NCBI RefSeq assembly: GCF_001988955.1
Contig: NZ_CP014263.1
Location: forward strand, 2,852,001-2,916,000
From: Spirosoma montaniterrae
GTDB taxonomy: Bacteria > Bacteroidota > Bacteroidia > Cytophagales > Spirosomataceae
Direction of reading: 5' to 3'
Length of the DNA: 64,000 bases
Shown: positions 32,477-40,262 of the stretch, one piece after another
Layout: each line of letters starts with the position of its first letter
How positions within the stretch are numbered: the first letter of the stretch is position 1
Notes under the pieces: model-generated
What the model was told of the DNA's origin: nothing
The model's input: only the letters and a program-made list of their open reading frames with translations
Databases searched by the model: none
Translations under genes and position numbers: made by a program

Positions 32477-34039
32477 TTAATTCTTATCCCACCACAACGG
32501 CGTAGTAACCTTATCGGGGCCACCGAGCAGTGCTTCGGCGGCTTTCACGGCATCGGCGTTGGTTTCGCGCTCCAGCAGCAGGAACGGAATCCGGCGGGGC
32601 CGCGCACCAGCCGCGAGGTCAGCATTCTCGTTGTTGGCAACCGGGTACAGGGGCGGGAACTTCGTCCGGCGATATTCGGCCCAGGCTTCGATACCATCAG
32701 GATACAGTGCCAGCCATTTCTGGGTGCCAATCTGTTCGCGCTGCCGGGCTGCAGCAGCCGCCCAGCGTACCGGCGTAGTCGATAGCGCAGGCGAGTTGAT
32801 ACCGTCGTTCGGGGCCACCGGTGCTTTGTCTGAGTTGATATAGGCCGTAATGGCGGCTGCGTTGGTAACACCCCATTGGTTCATTGATGCGGTGATCCCT
32901 TTTTCATACAATTCCTTCGCGGTGCCGCCCATATTCCAGCCATTGACCGCACCTTCGGCCCGCAGGAAAAAAGCTTCGGCAGCGTGCATCACGTTCTGCG
33001 GAGTTGAGCCAATGGAGGTCCAGGCAGCTCCCCCACCCGACACCCACCGCGCCCCTACGTTCGAGGTAGCGTTGTTGCCGTTGGCAGCAATGCCCAACTG
33101 TGCGGGCGTCAGGCCGTTGCGCAGCCCTTCAAAGGTTCCGGTGGCGGTGGCAGGCTGGAAATAAACGCCCACGCGCGGGTCTTCGTAGCCTTTCAGCACC
33201 GATTCCATAGCCGCGCTCATCCGAAACTCGTTCCAGATGGCAATGCGCGAGAGGCCGTTGAAGTCATTGTTCGGTTCGCTTTTGGTCATCAGCGCATCGT
33301 CGGCAACGGCTTCCAGCACGCCCCCGGCTACAGCCGCTTCAGCCTGCGTTTTTGCCAGCGCGGGGTTTACGGCTGATACCCGCATGGCTAACCGCAACTG
33401 CAATGTGTTGGCAAACCGAATCCATTTGTTCACGTCACCTTTGTAGATCAAATCGAACGTACCAAACGGTTTTTCTGCCGTTTTGCCTTTCAGCACCGTT
33501 GTTGCTGCATTGAGCCGCTTGAAGAAATCTTCGTAGATTTTATCCTGCGCGTCGTATTTCACCGACCGGGCCGGTTTGCCCGCATCGAAATACGGAATGG
33601 GACCGTAATAGTCGGTGAGCCGGTGAAACGTGTACACCCACCAGATGTCGGTAAGAGCACGTTCGGCGGTGCCAGCGGCATAGCCTTCTTCCAGCGACTT
33701 CAACTGCGGCACGGTTTGGGTGTAAATGGTTGTCCAGCCGCCCCGCAGCCAGTCGAACCGAATCACGTTCCGGTCTGAGGGGAAGTACGTAGCCGAGGTG
33801 GCGTAATATTGACTGTACAGGTCGGCAAACAGGTTTTGGGCAATCTGGTAGGTGCCGCCCGCAAACGTAGAGGCTGCCTGCGCCCGCGAAAACAGATATG
33901 GCAATTCGTTGGCCGTGAGTGTAACGAGCTTGGTTTTGTCGGTATTGATTTCCGCAAATTTTTCGGTACAGGCCGACATGCCGACCATCGACGCGACCGT
34001 CAGGCTGCTCAGCAGTGTTCGTTTTAAAAGTAAGTTCAT
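32477..34039 (-). CDS. SusD/RagB-family nutrient-binding outer-membrane lipoprotein
   Basis: A 520-residue lipoprotein (signal MNLLLKRTLLSSLTVASMVG, lipobox MSAC). It has the SusD-type helical TPR scaffold: LPYLFSRAQAASTFAGGTYQ, DIWWVYTFHRLTDYYGPIPY, AAEAFFLRAEGAVNGW, then KELYEKGITASMNQWGV and RIPFLLLERETNADAVKAAE. It matches the SusD-like-2 branch. SusD proteins sit on the cell surface as a lid over their SusC channel and bind the imported ligand. It lies 15 bases downstream of the susC gene and is followed by the FG-GAP lipoprotein. No glycoside hydrolase gene is attached, so the ligand (sugar, peptide or other) is undetermined. Confidence 0.92.
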   Translation of the reverse strand: MNLLLKRTLLSSLTVASMVGMSACTEKFAEINTDKTKLVTLTANELPYLFSRAQAASTFAGGTYQIAQNLFADLYSQYYATSATYFPSDRNVIRFDWLRGGWTTIYTQTVPQLKSLEEGYAAGTAERALTDIWWVYTFHRLTDYYGPIPYFDAGKPARSVKYDAQDKIYEDFFKRLNAATTVLKGKTAEKPFGTFDLIYKGDVNKWIRFANTLQLRLAMRVSAVNPALAKTQAEAAVAGGVLEAVADDALMTKSEPNNDFNGLSRIAIWNEFRMSAAMESVLKGYEDPRVGVYFQPATATGTFEGLRNGLTPAQLGIAANGNNATSNVGARWVSGGGAAWTSIGSTPQNVMHAAEAFFLRAEGAVNGWNMGGTAKELYEKGITASMNQWGVTNAAAITAYINSDKAPVAPNDGINSPALSTTPVRWAAAAARQREQIGTQKWLALYPDGIEAWAEYRRTKFPPLYPVANNENADLAAGARPRRIPFLLLERETNADAVKAAEALLGGPDKVTTPLWWDKN

Positions 34040-34054
34040 GGTTCGTGTTACGCG

Positions 34055-37000
34055 TTAGAATGACAGTTGGAGATTGACACCGACGGAGCGCGAAGCGGGT
34101 ACGTTACCGTATTCAACACCCTGGAAGTTACCGGCCCCGAGGCTAATGTCAGGATCGAACGACAGCCGACGCGTTGGTACGCCCGGAATGTCGAGTACGG
34201 CTTTGCCGCGATAAACGAAGAACAGGTTCCGGCCTACGACCGACAACCGCGCCCGCTTGATGAAGAAGGTGCTCGGCAGATTGAAGCCGTAGCCGAACGT
34301 CAGTTCGCGCAGGCGCACGTTGGTGGCGTCGTAGGTGAAGAACTCACCCCACGAGTAGCGACCGCCCGATACCGTAGTCCAGAACGTTTCGGCGTTGATG
34401 GCTTTGGTGTTGGTTTCGCCTGTAGCCGTCACACCCGGCAGCACCCAGTTCCCGGCCCGGTTCGCTTCGGTGTAGGCAGCGTTACCGTCAAATGCCAGGT
34501 TCGCTTCCGTTCCCGAAGTCATGACCCCGCCAAACCGACCGTCGAATAATACGCCGAGCGTGAAATTGCGGTAGTTGAAGGTGTTTTGCAACCCCAGCAG
34601 GAATTTCGGGTTAAAATTGCCAATGGGCAACTGGGCGGTCGTTACCACGGGCTTGCCGCTGGCATCGACCACGAACCGGCCTTGCGCGTCGCGTTGCCAG
34701 AGCTGTGTTTCAATATCACCATATGAGCCACCCTCAGCTACAATAGGCGTTGAGGTACGGCCAAACCCGCCCGCCAATGGAGCTTTCTTAATGTCGGGGT
34801 GAAGCGAAACGATCTTGTTAACGTTGCGCGATGCGTTCAGCGTAACATCCCAGGAGAATGCGCCTGTGAGCGGCTTAGCCGTTAGAGCCACTTCGAAGCC
34901 CGTGTTCTGGATATCGCCAGAGTTGACGTACTGCGACGAGAAACCCGATGCTGGAGCCAGACCAAGTGTCAGCAACTGATTGATTGTATTGGTTTTGTAG
35001 TACGTAAAGTCGACACCGAAACGGTTACCTACAAAACGCCAGTCGAGACCGATTTCGAGCGAGTTAGTTAATTCGGGCTTCAGGTCAGGAATAGCCTGCG
35101 TAGCGTCGCGCTGAATAAACCCGTTGACACCCCCCTGCGAGAACGAGTACGTCTGCTGAAGCAGATAGGGCGAGGCATCGTTACCCACGCGGGTATAAGC
35201 CGCCCGTACTTTGGCGAAACTGATGGCGTCAGGCAGGTTGATCATGTCCGACAGAATGGCCGTCAAACCCACCGACGGGTAGAAGTACGAGTGTGGAGCG
35301 GGCAGCGTTGATGACCAGTCGTTACGGGCCGTCAGGTCGAGAATCAAGTAATCGCGGAACGAGAACGTCGAACTGACGAACACGCCATTTACCTGCCGTT
35401 GCGACAGCCCCGAACGGGGTTGCAGTGCGCGGGCAAAGCCGAGATCGAACTTATTCGGTATTTGCAGGCCAAAGGCCCGTGCGCCAATAAGTTGGTTAAA
35501 CCGCTTCGAGAACTGCGCTCCTACCGTGTAGTTCACCTTCAGGTCTTTAGTGATATTGTTGTTTCCCTGGGCAAACAGGTCGATGTTCTGTTCGAGGTTT
35601 TGGGTGTCAAATGCCTCAAACGTTCCACCGTTACCGGCAAAGAGCAGTGTGCGGTTATAGAAGCTGATCAGGTTTCGGTCAAAGAACCGGTCGACACTGA
35701 TACGGCCCGTAAGCGTCAGCCAGTCGGTCAGTTTATAATTGGCCTGCCCCAGCATTGTGACGCGGTTACGCTTTTCGCTGTTGATAGTCCGGTTAATGGT
35801 CCAGTACGGATTCATGTAAATCGACGATGAAGTCCAGTAATTTGGCACACCATCGGGCGTCTCGAATGTTTTGATCGATTCGAGGTCAATGCTACGCGGA
35901 ATCTTGTAGATGTTCATCACAATCCCGCTTTCTTCGCCTACCTTAATCTTGTTGCCGATGTCCTGAAGCATATAGGTAATTTTACCTTCGGTCGAAAAAC
36001 GGCTACTGAACTGATTACTCAGGCGCAGGTTGAACGTGTGGCGGGTTAGGTCGTTGTTCGGAATCAACCCCTGATTGTAGTTGTGCGTGTACGACAGATA
36101 CGTCTGCATCTTATCTGTACCGCCCGATACGCCAATGGAATTGTTGGTTGAAACACCGTTACGGAAGAAATCGCGTACATTGTTGGGATACGTGGTGCCA
36201 CGTGCGCCCCAGCTTCCACTTGCCGTGGCATTCGAGACACCCCCCGCGCCCTGCGTGAAGGTATTCTGCAACTCTGGCAGCAGCATCGGCGATTCGCTCA
36301 CCACACCGGAGTTGACATCGACCGATATGCGCCCGGCTTTGCCGCGTTTGGTGGTGATAATCATGACACCATTGGCCGCCCGCGAACCGTAGAGTACCGA
36401 TCCAGCCGCACCTTTCAGCACGTTGACCGACTCAATGTCGTCGGGGTTGATGTTGGCCGCGCCATCAGAGCCGTTGAAGCCACCGAAGTCTGAGCCAACC
36501 TGCCCGCCGTTGGAGTTGTCGTACACGACCCCATCGACCACGATCAGGGCGTTGTTAGTGCCATTGAGCGAACGGTTGCCACGCAGCGTTACGCGGGCCG
36601 CACTACCCACGCCACCCGCGCCCTGAACCACCTGCAAGCCAGCAATTTTACCTGAGAGCGTATTCACGAAATTGGCATCGCGTACCTGCGTAATGCGCGT
36701 ACCGTCAATTTGCTGAGCGGCATACGTAAGCGTTTTCGCACTTTTCTCGATACCGAGAGCCGTTACGACTACTTCGCTCAATTGGCGGTTATCGGTAATC
36801 AGATTCACGTTTAGCTGACTGGTAGCATCTGTAAACGGAACCTCCTGCGAGGCAAACCCAATAGACGAGAACACGAGCGTGCCGGTTCCGCCAACGTTGA
36901 TCCGATACGTACCGCTGGCATCGGTGGTGGTGCCGCGCGTAGAACCTTTAAGCTGCACGTTCACGCCCGGCTGCGGCTGTCCCTGGTCGTCACGGACAAT

Positions 37001-37084
37001 ACCGCCGATCTGCCGATCCTGCGCCCAAACCGGGCCGGCTACTAACAGAACAAGCGTGATACATCGAAGTAGGAGTTTGTACAT
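34055..37084 (-). CDS. SusC/RagA-family TonB-dependent outer-membrane channel
   Basis: A 1009-residue protein with a signal peptide (LLLRCITLVLLVAGPVWAQD), an N-terminal carboxypeptidase-regulatory-like domain at about 26-100 (GIVRDDQGQPQPGVNVQLKG, SGTYRINVGGTGTLVFSSIG), the SusC-type plug (VVVTALGIEKSAKTLTYAAQ, NALIVVDGVVYDN, GAAGSVLYGSRAANGVMIIT) and a 22-strand barrel ending in VNLQLSF with terminal Phe. It imports a ligand handed over by the adjacent SusD protein, using TonB energy. It is the first gene of susC-susD-FG-GAP. The intergenic space up to 37267 is shared with the divergent DUF1361 operon. Confidence 0.95.
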   Translation of the reverse strand: MYKLLLRCITLVLLVAGPVWAQDRQIGGIVRDDQGQPQPGVNVQLKGSTRGTTTDASGTYRINVGGTGTLVFSSIGFASQEVPFTDATSQLNVNLITDNRQLSEVVVTALGIEKSAKTLTYAAQQIDGTRITQVRDANFVNTLSGKIAGLQVVQGAGGVGSAARVTLRGNRSLNGTNNALIVVDGVVYDNSNGGQVGSDFGGFNGSDGAANINPDDIESVNVLKGAAGSVLYGSRAANGVMIITTKRGKAGRISVDVNSGVVSESPMLLPELQNTFTQGAGGVSNATASGSWGARGTTYPNNVRDFFRNGVSTNNSIGVSGGTDKMQTYLSYTHNYNQGLIPNNDLTRHTFNLRLSNQFSSRFSTEGKITYMLQDIGNKIKVGEESGIVMNIYKIPRSIDLESIKTFETPDGVPNYWTSSSIYMNPYWTINRTINSEKRNRVTMLGQANYKLTDWLTLTGRISVDRFFDRNLISFYNRTLLFAGNGGTFEAFDTQNLEQNIDLFAQGNNNITKDLKVNYTVGAQFSKRFNQLIGARAFGLQIPNKFDLGFARALQPRSGLSQRQVNGVFVSSTFSFRDYLILDLTARNDWSSTLPAPHSYFYPSVGLTAILSDMINLPDAISFAKVRAAYTRVGNDASPYLLQQTYSFSQGGVNGFIQRDATQAIPDLKPELTNSLEIGLDWRFVGNRFGVDFTYYKTNTINQLLTLGLAPASGFSSQYVNSGDIQNTGFEVALTAKPLTGAFSWDVTLNASRNVNKIVSLHPDIKKAPLAGGFGRTSTPIVAEGGSYGDIETQLWQRDAQGRFVVDASGKPVVTTAQLPIGNFNPKFLLGLQNTFNYRNFTLGVLFDGRFGGVMTSGTEANLAFDGNAAYTEANRAGNWVLPGVTATGETNTKAINAETFWTTVSGGRYSWGEFFTYDATNVRLRELTFGYGFNLPSTFFIKRARLSVVGRNLFFVYRGKAVLDIPGVPTRRLSFDPDISLGAGNFQGVEYGNVPASRSVGVNLQLSF

Positions 37085-37238
37085 AGAATTAAGTGGGGTT
37101 AAATGAACGGAGAGAACAATGTTTATTAATTGGCAATATGCGAAATTTTACCTAACTCCACTGAGTATATACCATTACTTTTATGCCGTTTAAAAAAAAA
37201 ATTTAACAATTCATAGGAAAACCAACGCTACCATTGCT

Positions 37239-37257
37239 TACTTTGCAATACAAAGTA
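37239..37257. promoter_or_regulatory. Operator-like palindrome TACTTTG-N5-CAAAGTA
   Basis: A perfect 7-bp inverted repeat, TACTTTG CAATA CAAAGTA, ends ten bases before the start of the DUF1361 gene. The last gene of the same operon (39135-39431) is a winged-helix regulator, so this is a natural candidate for its autoregulatory binding site. Inferred from position and symmetry. Confidence 0.5.
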
Positions 37258-37267
37258 CTTTATTTTA

Positions 37268-37966
37268 ATGAGAGATTTATCATACCCATTGATTTACCAG
37301 CCCGATAAGGCTAATGGCGCAATGAGACCGGGCCGTGGTTTGGTGGCACTGGCGGGTTTAGCGGCTGTTTGCATTGGCCTGGTGGCTGTACGAGGCTTGC
37401 TCACCGGCAACTGGTGGTTTTTTACGACCCTGACCTGGAATCTGTTTCTGGCGTTTTTTCCGCTGGGCGTGGTGCTGGTGCTGCGCGACCTGCGGGCGGC
37501 AGGGTTTCGGCAACGCGCTTTGTTGCTGAGCAGCTTAGCTATTTGGCTGGCGTTTTTGCCCAATGCTCCCTACCTCATCACCGACCTGTTTCATATTCGG
37601 TCGGTTGGGCAACCGCTACTTTGGTTCGACACCATGACGTTCTTTCTGTTTGCCCAAACGGGGCTGCTGGCCGGTCTATATTCGCTACTGGTTGTTCACC
37701 GGATGCTGCGTCCGTTGCTGGGGGTATGGCAAACGTGGGCCGTGGTGCTGTTATTCCAGGGATTGTCGGGCTTTGGCGTCTACCTCGGTCGGTTTGGGCG
37801 GTGGAATAGCTGGGACGTGCTGGCGCAACCTACGTCGCTGTTGCGGGCTATTCTATTGGCCTATCACGATCATCTGAGTATTAAACTAACGCTGGCCTAC
37901 GGTTTTGTACTGGTTGCGTTGTACGTAGCTTTTCACTGGTACGTTGCGTATGATAAACGGACGTAA
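37268..37966 (+). CDS. DUF1361 membrane protein
   Basis: A 232-residue integral membrane protein with about seven helices. Characteristic segments are TLTWNLFLAFFPLGVVLVLR, WLAFLPNAPYLITDLFHI, and FGVYLGRFGRWNSWDVL, the conserved core of the DUF1361 family. Function of the family is not established as far as I know. It is the first gene of an operon with a DgkA-like kinase (17-base overlap), a six-helix membrane protein and a winged-helix regulator, preceded by a palindrome likely to be the regulator's operator. The set as a whole suggests control of a membrane-related process. Confidence 0.85.
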   Translation: MRDLSYPLIYQPDKANGAMRPGRGLVALAGLAAVCIGLVAVRGLLTGNWWFFTTLTWNLFLAFFPLGVVLVLRDLRAAGFRQRALLLSSLAIWLAFLPNAPYLITDLFHIRSVGQPLLWFDTMTFFLFAQTGLLAGLYSLLVVHRMLRPLLGVWQTWAVVLLFQGLSGFGVYLGRFGRWNSWDVLAQPTSLLRAILLAYHDHLSIKLTLAYGFVLVALYVAFHWYVAYDKRT

Positions 37967-38321
37967 AGTGCTACGTAGCTTCCGGTTTGCCGGTCGGGGC
38001 ATTCTTGATTTGTTCCGTTACGAGAACAACGCAAAGGTGCATCTGCTCGTGGCTGGTCTGGTAGTGCTGGCTGGCTTCTGGCTACGATTGAACCGGGTCG
38101 AGTGGGCTATTGTACTTACACAAATCGGATTAGTCTGGGCCGCAGAAGCGTTTAACACCGCCATCGAGAAACTGTGCGATTTTGTGTCGCCGGGGCTGCA
38201 CCCACACATCAAAACCATCAAAGACCTGTCGTCGGGTGCCGTATTGATCCTGGCCCTCACGGCGGTAGCAGTGGGACTGGTAGTACTGGGCGGCAGGCTG
38301 ATTGAGTGGTTGAATGGTTGA
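37950..38321 (+). CDS. Diacylglycerol/undecaprenol kinase family protein
   Basis: ATG at 37950 is preferred over a TTG two codons upstream, giving 123 residues. The small three-helix kinase signature is plain: FRYENNAKVHLLVAGLVV, then the conserved EAFNTAIEKLCDFVSPGLHP and KTIKDLSSGAVLI. Gram-negative DgkA phosphorylates diacylglycerol, and many homologues in other phyla phosphorylate undecaprenol; which applies here is open. The start overlaps the DUF1361 gene by 17 bases. The last codons (E-W-L-N-G) and the TGA stop are part of the GAGTGGTTGAATGGTTGAAT repeat arm, so the C-terminus has been set by the repeat. Confidence 0.9.
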   Translation: MINGRKVLRSFRFAGRGILDLFRYENNAKVHLLVAGLVVLAGFWLRLNRVEWAIVLTQIGLVWAAEAFNTAIEKLCDFVSPGLHPHIKTIKDLSSGAVLILALTAVAVGLVVLGGRLIEWLNG

Positions 38322-38490
38322 ATGATTGAATGTTGTCAAGACAACCCATTCAACCATTCAACCACTCAACCATTCAATCATTCAATCATTCAATCATTCA
38401 ACCATTCAATCATTCAACCACTCAATCATTCAATCATTCAATCATTCAACCATTCAATCATTCAACCACTCAATCATTCAACCATTCAAC
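38301..38490. repeat. Inverted 8-bp tandem repeat (ATTCAATC/ATTCAACC units)
   Basis: A short arm at 38301-38332 (four units of GTTGAATG type) faces a long arm at 38347-38490 of 18 units of eight bases (ATTCAACC, ATTCAATC, ACTCAACC variants). The 14-base loop between them itself contains TTGTC-AA-GACAA. The left arm holds the dgk stop codon and the right arm ends directly at the next ATG. Arm lengths are very unequal, suggesting expansion on one side. Confidence 0.95.
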
Positions 38491-39138
38491 ATGTCTGAAT
38501 CGCGCGAACATCTGCAGACGCTGACGGAAATCCGCAGCCTGATGGAACGCTCTTCCAAATTTCTGTCGCTCAGTGGTTTATCGGGCGTGTCGGCGGGCCT
38601 GATTGCGCTGGCGGGCGCGGCAGTAGTGTATATGCGTCTGCGCACCAACTCGCTGGCCACGCTCGGCTACGACCAGCTCAGCCGTTACGATGCCGATACC
38701 CACGCCGATCTCAGGCGTTTTTTAGTGACAGTGGCCGTAGTGGTGCTGGCGTCGGCGTTGCTGGCGGGTACGTATTTCACGGTTCGTAAAGCCCGGCGGC
38801 AGGGGCATGACGTTTGGAACAGCAGTTCGAAACGGTTAGTATGGGCCATGCTGGTGCCGTTGGTAGCGGGTGGTATTTTCTGCTTAGTGCTGTTGCAGCA
38901 CAACCTAATCTGGCTGGCCTTTCCCGGCACGCTGATTTTTTACGGACTGGCCCTGCTCAATGGCAGCAAATACACCCTGCGCGACGTTGAGTCACTGGGT
39001 TACTGCGAGATTGGGCTGGGGTTACTATCGTTGTTCTGGCCGGGTTATAATTTGCTGACCTGGGCTATTGGCTTCGGCGTCCTGCATGTTGTGTATGGGC
39101 TGGCGATGTATTACAAATACGAACGAAACGCGTCATGA
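38491..39138 (+). CDS. Six-helix membrane protein of the regulator operon
   Basis: Start at MSESREHLQTLTEIRSLMER, immediately after the tandem repeat; a longer frame into the repeat would only add repeat-derived residues. The 215-residue product begins with a soluble helix and has about six membrane helices in three pairs (GVSAGLIALAGAAVVYM, FLVTVAVVVLASALLAGTYF, LVWAMLVPLVAGGIFCLVLL, LAFPGTLIFYGLALL, IGLGLLSLFWPGYNLL, AIGFGVLHVVYGLAMYY). No family name was recognised. It overlaps the winged-helix gene by four bases (ATGA), an arrangement in which the regulator and membrane protein are made together, so it may sense or be controlled with it. Confidence 0.65.
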   Translation: MSESREHLQTLTEIRSLMERSSKFLSLSGLSGVSAGLIALAGAAVVYMRLRTNSLATLGYDQLSRYDADTHADLRRFLVTVAVVVLASALLAGTYFTVRKARRQGHDVWNSSSKRLVWAMLVPLVAGGIFCLVLLQHNLIWLAFPGTLIFYGLALLNGSKYTLRDVESLGYCEIGLGLLSLFWPGYNLLTWAIGFGVLHVVYGLAMYYKYERNAS

Positions 39139-39431
39139 AAGACCTGCTGGCGCAATTCAATAAAGCCTTTGAGAGTAAAGCGCGGCTGAACATTATGTCG
39201 GTGCTAATGGTCAACGACAGCCTGAGTTTCAACGCGCTGAAAGAACTCCTCGGCCTAACCGACGGCAATCTCGCCACGCACCTGCGCGCGCTGGAAGAGT
39301 CGGGCTACATAGTCGTGCAGAAGCAGTTTATTGGCCGGAAACCCAACACAACCTATTCCGCCAGCGACACGGGCAGGCAGGCGTTTTCTGACCATCTCAA
39401 CGCGCTGGAAGAGTTTATAAAAAGTCTGTAG
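39135..39431 (+). CDS. Winged-helix transcriptional regulator
   Basis: A 98-residue protein consisting of one winged helix-turn-helix: FESKARLNIMSVLMVNDSLS, FNALKELLGLTDGNLATHLR (recognition helix in the second half), ALEESGYIVVQKQFIGRKPN (wing) and TTYSASDTGRQAFSDHL. This resembles the small MarR/ArsR-like 'transcriptional regulator' group that binds TACTTTG-type palindromes in Bacteroidota; that last point is recollection. It is the final gene of the DUF1361-dgk operon and overlaps the preceding stop. A palindrome at 37239-37257 in front of the operon is the likely site. Confidence 0.88.
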   Translation: MKDLLAQFNKAFESKARLNIMSVLMVNDSLSFNALKELLGLTDGNLATHLRALEESGYIVVQKQFIGRKPNTTYSASDTGRQAFSDHLNALEEFIKSL

Positions 39432-39448
39432 CCGATTGTACTCTGTAA

Positions 39449-39532
39449 GCTCGTCGGGATGTGTATCCCGACGCTACTAAAAGCGGATGTATATCCGCCA
39501 TCAATTTCGTCGGGATACACATCCCGACGAGC
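39449..39532. repeat. Triple-hairpin inverted repeat
   Basis: CGTCGGGAT-GTGT-ATCCCGACG (39452-39473), GCGGAT-GTAT-ATCCGC (39483-39498) and CGTCGGGAT-ACAC-ATCCCGACG (39508-39529) are three consecutive hairpins. The outer two are also perfectly complementary to each other over 25 bases (39449-39473 with 39508-39532). It stands between two convergent genes and may act as a bidirectional terminator. Confidence 0.95.
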
Positions 39533-39548
39533 AACAACGAGCAACGCC

Positions 39549-40259
39549 CTACTCGGTCTTGAAATCCGAATCTTTCAGTCCCTTATTGATTTTGATGTTA
39601 TCGACCGTCATTGTCTGTGTGCCGCGTGGCGACTGCTGATTAATGGTCATGGGAAACTTAATGCCGTTTTGCTCTTTGTAATCAGCATACTGCATCGTGG
39701 TCGTCATCTGACCGCGTGGCGATTTGTTTGTAACAACTGCCTGCACTTTCAGGCCGGTGCCCACATCAAAATTATCGGTCCATGTGGTTGCTCCGTCGGC
39801 GGTGGTATGGCTTAGCTTGTAGGTGTCTTTCCCGTCGATTTTTTCGGGGCCGACCACAGTCGATTTGATACCGTTTTCGGCGTAGTGCAGTTCCGGGAAC
39901 AGCGTGTTCATGGCAATCATGGCCTGCGCTGCGGGGCCGTCGATAGTGTTGCTACCCTGCATACCACCCATGAGCACCTTCTGCCCGTCGCCGGTTTGTT
40001 TCATCACTTCCATACCGTTGGCATTGATGACCATTGAAAATTTATTCGGCAGTTTCTGCTTGCGCGTGATGATGATGACACCCCGGTCGGTTTCGCTCGA
40101 CATATTGGTTGTCAGGTCATTAACTTTCATCAGCGCGTCTTTTCCGCCGATGGCCGCAATGTATTTATCGATAATCTGCTCAGCATTTGGGGTATCCTGC
40201 GCCATAGCCGAACGTTGAAACAGAGCCATCAGAGAGAGGGCTATCAGTACTTTTTTCAT
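39549..40259 (-). CDS. Periplasmic LolA-like/lipoprotein-sorting-type protein
   Basis: A 236-residue protein with a signal peptide (MKKVLIALSLMALFQRSAMA, cleavage before QD). Its domain begins NAEQIIDKYIAAIGGKDALM and continues with antiparallel strands (VIIITRKQKLPNKFSMVINA, VVGPEKIDGKDTYKLSHTTA, GIKFPMTINQQSPRGTQTMT) and ends KINKGLKDSDFKTE. This is the half-barrel pattern of the 'outer membrane lipoprotein-sorting protein' group seen in Bacteroidota, relatives of LolA/LolB. A lipid-binding role in the periplasm is plausible. The AGMO-like gene ends up directly upstream (three-base gap), so the two are probably one transcript and both may deal with lipids. Confidence 0.7.
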   Translation of the reverse strand: MKKVLIALSLMALFQRSAMAQDTPNAEQIIDKYIAAIGGKDALMKVNDLTTNMSSETDRGVIIITRKQKLPNKFSMVINANGMEVMKQTGDGQKVLMGGMQGSNTIDGPAAQAMIAMNTLFPELHYAENGIKSTVVGPEKIDGKDTYKLSHTTADGATTWTDNFDVGTGLKVQAVVTNKSPRGQMTTTMQYADYKEQNGIKFPMTINQQSPRGTQTMTVDNIKINKGLKDSDFKTE

Positions 40260-40262
40260 GGC

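Noticed and set aside
38301..38490. Open frames reading through the 8-bp tandem repeat (poly HSTIQSFNHS-type peptides)
   Set aside because: They are translation products of the repeat; a clear gene start lies right after the array and the composition is not protein-like.
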